Source: Chalciporus piperatus (lineage: Eukaryota > Basidiomycota > Agaricomycetes > Boletales > Boletaceae). From it: a stretch of 63,559 bases of DNA. This document shows, one piece after another, positions 61,584-63,559 of the stretch; the stretch's first letter is position 1; each line of letters starts with the position of its first letter. The stretch covers positions 1 to 63,559 of the forward strand of contig JBBPTG010000144.1 of NCBI GenBank assembly GCA_038093975.1, read 5' to 3'. The position numbers and the translations under genes are program-made. Under the pieces are notes generated by a model. It was not told the DNA's origin and searched no databases. It saw nothing but the letters and a program-made list of their open reading frames with translations.

Positions 61584-62714
61584 TTACATCCTCGTCCTCT
61601 TCGCAACTCTCCCTCCCTCCCATTCTTCATCATCCCAAGGGAACCACTTCTTCCCGCCACCCCCGCCATTGATCACCTTCATCGGTTCTCTCCCCTTCAC
61701 CACGGTTCGAAGCACGCTCGGCTTTTTCCCTTCGCCAGCAGATCCTTTCGAAGAGGCCTTGGCCACCTTGTGCTCTTTCTCGGCGAGGAGGATGTTTGCT
61801 TTCGTCACTGATCTTGCGATGTGCGGTGGGATTCCGCCTCGGGGAGCGCTCGCGTGCTTTCTGGGGCCCGCCACAGGGTGGTGCAGGCGAAGCCTTAGTG
61901 GCTTTCCATCGGGGGTTGCAACGAATTTGGTCCTGTTGTAACTCTCGCTGGATCCAGACGTTGGTTCGGCCTTAACACAAGGTAAAGCACGAGGTGGAAG
62001 AATCTGTTCTCGGGGAAGCAAGCTCTTGGATCGATGATCGTCTTCTTTCTTGGTCCGACTCGTCGACGGGGCTTGCAATCCTGCTGCCGGTTTCTGGGAC
62101 TGCTGATTGTCGTTTGCAGGTCGAATTGCAGACGAGGTGGGTTGTGGTTGAGGCTGCTGGGGATTCGAATCCGGCGCAAGGATCTTTGCTAGCCACGGTG
62201 GATGCTGGTTGTCCTGCAGAGCCTTGGTGGGTAGCAGATCGTCATCGAGTTCGAGGAACTGGGAGCCATCGGGCGGGGACCATCCTAGGAGTATAGCGGG
62301 GAATTCGTCGTTCTTCTGGAGAGAAGCTAAGTCCTGGCGCAGTTCAAGTAGGGGCGAAGATTGGCAACTTTCGGATGCTTCGGACGAAGTGGACTCGGTC
62401 AAATCGGGACTTAGGTGCGTCAACATTTGCCATTCGCCCTCTGGGACTGGGACACGGCCGTGGTCAAGGGTAAGTCGAGAAATGGAAGTGGGTATAGGGC
62501 GTTCCTCGGCCTTCTCGGTGGGACATCTCGTGGAGAAGAGGTATTCCCAAGATATGGGGTTGATTTCATCGGGCTCCGCGATATACGTGATGGTGCTGGT
62601 GAACTCGAATTCGCGAGCGATGTCGAGGACGTCGTCGAAGGTAATGAGCGGTGGATCGTTCGGATCGATTGTGGTGCTGGTGCATGGAAGGAATGGACTT
62701 GTAACTGAAAGCAT
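61584..62714 (-). CDS. Unrecognised Pro/Ser-rich protein
   Basis: A single open frame of 376 codons starts at ATG 62714. The N-terminus has a helical stretch LITFDDVLDIAREFEFTST, then acidic sequence with SSPLLELRQDLASL and FLELDDDLLPTKAL. The middle is Gln/Pro/Ser-rich. The C-terminal third is basic: TPDGKPLRLRLHHPVAGPRK, RSVTKANILLAEKEHKVAK and GGGGGKKWFPWDDEEWEGG. GTAAGC overlaps the last codons, so splicing into a further short exon (to about 61342, ending DSEDERLSPWSAQ) is possible. The layout of acidic then basic disordered segments suggests a nuclear or regulatory role, which is inference only. No domain is recognised. Confidence 0.6.
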   Translation of the reverse strand: MLSVTSPFLPCTSTTIDPNDPPLITFDDVLDIAREFEFTSTITYIAEPDEINPISWEYLFSTRCPTEKAEERPIPTSISRLTLDHGRVPVPEGEWQMLTHLSPDLTESTSSEASESCQSSPLLELRQDLASLQKNDEFPAILLGWSPPDGSQFLELDDDLLPTKALQDNQHPPWLAKILAPDSNPQQPQPQPTSSAIRPANDNQQSQKPAAGLQAPSTSRTKKEDDHRSKSLLPREQILPPRALPCVKAEPTSGSSESYNRTKFVATPDGKPLRLRLHHPVAGPRKHASAPRGGIPPHIARSVTKANILLAEKEHKVAKASSKGSAGEGKKPSVLRTVVKGREPMKVINGGGGGKKWFPWDDEEWEGGRVAKRTRM

Positions 62715-62844
62715 GTCGAGAGCGATGGGTAACTGTGGTTGAGATGGAGTTGAGAAGGGTGGACTCGGAGGGAGCGAGGAGACAGGTCAGGTCAGCCACT
62801 AGGTAGGGCTTGCTTTGTTCGTAACCGAAGGTATATCTTTCACC

Positions 62845-62926
62845 GGCCTCATGGTCCAGAGGTACGATACTTGCTTTGGGTGCATCACAATTGCAAGTGA
62901 CCTGGGTTCGATTCCCGGTGAGGCCC
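62845..62926 (+). tRNA. tRNA-Pro(TGG) with an 11-base intron
   Basis: The acceptor stem GGCCTCA pairs with TGAGGCC, with C73. The anticodon stem is CTTGC/GCAAG. The anticodon loop reads TTTGGG plus T after removing the 11-base insert at 62881-62891, placed after position 37 as in other nuclear tRNA introns; the anticodon is TGG with G37. The T-arm is CTGGG-TTCGATT-CCCGG. The sequence around the D-arm (TGGTCCAGAGGTAC) resembles yeast tRNA-Pro. A T5 terminator follows. Confidence 0.93.
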
Positions 62927-62930
62927 CTCC

Positions 62931-62935
62931 TTTTT
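62931..62935 (+). terminator. Pol III terminator of tRNA-Pro
   Basis: A run of five T lies four bases beyond the discriminator. Confidence 0.75.
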
Positions 62936-63559
62936 GACCATTTTTTTCTTGCACCTGCTATAGAGGTTTGTCTAGATCTTATCACACTATGCTATAGTTT
63001 TATTATACTCGTATTTCCCATGAACACATGAGCCCAGCATCTGCCCACATCTGAGCCTCCAAGTAGCCAGCTTGCTCCATCGACGAAACGGGCAGAGAAC
63101 ACACTGCGCTTAGTCTCCCCTAGGCAGACCCAAGAGTCGGGATGAAGACAGTCGTTCACCCTCCACTGGGCACTGCGCTTACGATCTGGGCAACGGGTCT
63201 AGTAGGCTTTACCGTATTTTCTGCGGCGTGCGCTGTAAAAATAGTTAGGTACTCCTCCATCCCCTCGACTCTCCTTGGTTCTAGTTGGTGAACTGGTAGT
63301 GCTGTTGTCGATCTGCTGCGAGCTGTCCTGTTGTCCGAAACGTTGTTCTACACGTTGTCCTCCGAACTGTAGATACTGTACTGGTACTACGATCATCGCG
63401 ATCAGATTTGGGTCAGCTAAAAATGCGGGATGCCGGCGTGGGAAAATGCCAGCACCCAAAGTTAGCCGTCGTGTGGTGACCGGGCGTGGTTTTCCCTTGT
63501 CTGCTTGAGCTGCTCAGCCTCGTTCCTTTCCTTTCCCCATCACCGTCCCCGTCGTCGTC
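62936..63559. other. Right edge of the window, no gene recognised
   Basis: Short ORFs only. A minus-strand frame is open at the right edge (a run of Asp-Gly codons from 63559) and stops near 63416, but it shows no domain; it could be the end of a gene outside the window. Confidence 0.4.

Overview
The window looks like nuclear DNA from an agaricomycete (mushroom-forming) basidiomycete. Genes are packed on both strands and broken by many short introns of about 48-75 bases with GTRNGT donors and YAG acceptors. Families typical of that lineage recur: a FunK1 kinase, F-box proteins with an RRLPxDILxEIF-type start, BTB proteins with a C-terminal CxxC tail, a DUF6533-type membrane protein and a CAP10 glycosyltransferase. 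Both tRNA genes carry introns. All family assignments come from reading translated motifs; no database search was run.

Left part (1-20.3 kb). A coiled-coil gene runs off the left edge. It is followed by a FunK1-like kinase, tRNA-Ala(CGC), COP9 signalosome subunit 1, the splicing factor ISY1, a carnosine N-methyltransferase homologue (divergent from ISY1), an F-box protein, a myo-inositol transporter of the MFS, a CAP10 glycosyltransferase and, divergent from it, an AMSH-type JAMM deubiquitinase. Most of this is conserved housekeeping material.

Middle (20.3-37.9 kb). A 4.3 kb stretch has no recognisable gene. Then come a protein resembling the 2OG-Fe(II) oxygenase fold but without visible iron ligands, and a coiled-coil orphan gene whose promoter and first 32 codons are duplicated as a near-perfect inverted repeat. 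A decayed low-complexity locus, the 75-78 kDa iron-sulfur subunit of complex I (with 18- and 24-base exons) and a hexose transporter follow, then 3.2 kb without a clear gene.

Right part (38-63.6 kb). A PDR-type ABC transporter appears non-functional: Walker A of NBD2 is lost, and there is a frameshift plus a stop in TMD2. Next are a mannitol-dehydrogenase-like SDR, a CDF zinc transporter (Zrg17/Msc2-like), an F-box gene next to a broken paralogue, two tandem BTB genes, a frameshifted DUF6533-like seven-TM gene, an unrecognised Pro/Ser-rich gene and tRNA-Pro(TGG).

No operon, CRISPR array or biosynthetic cluster is visible. The most unusual features are the inverted repeat at 27.5-27.8 kb, the degenerate ABC transporter with a 10-base exon, and several partly decayed paralogues of fast-evolving families.
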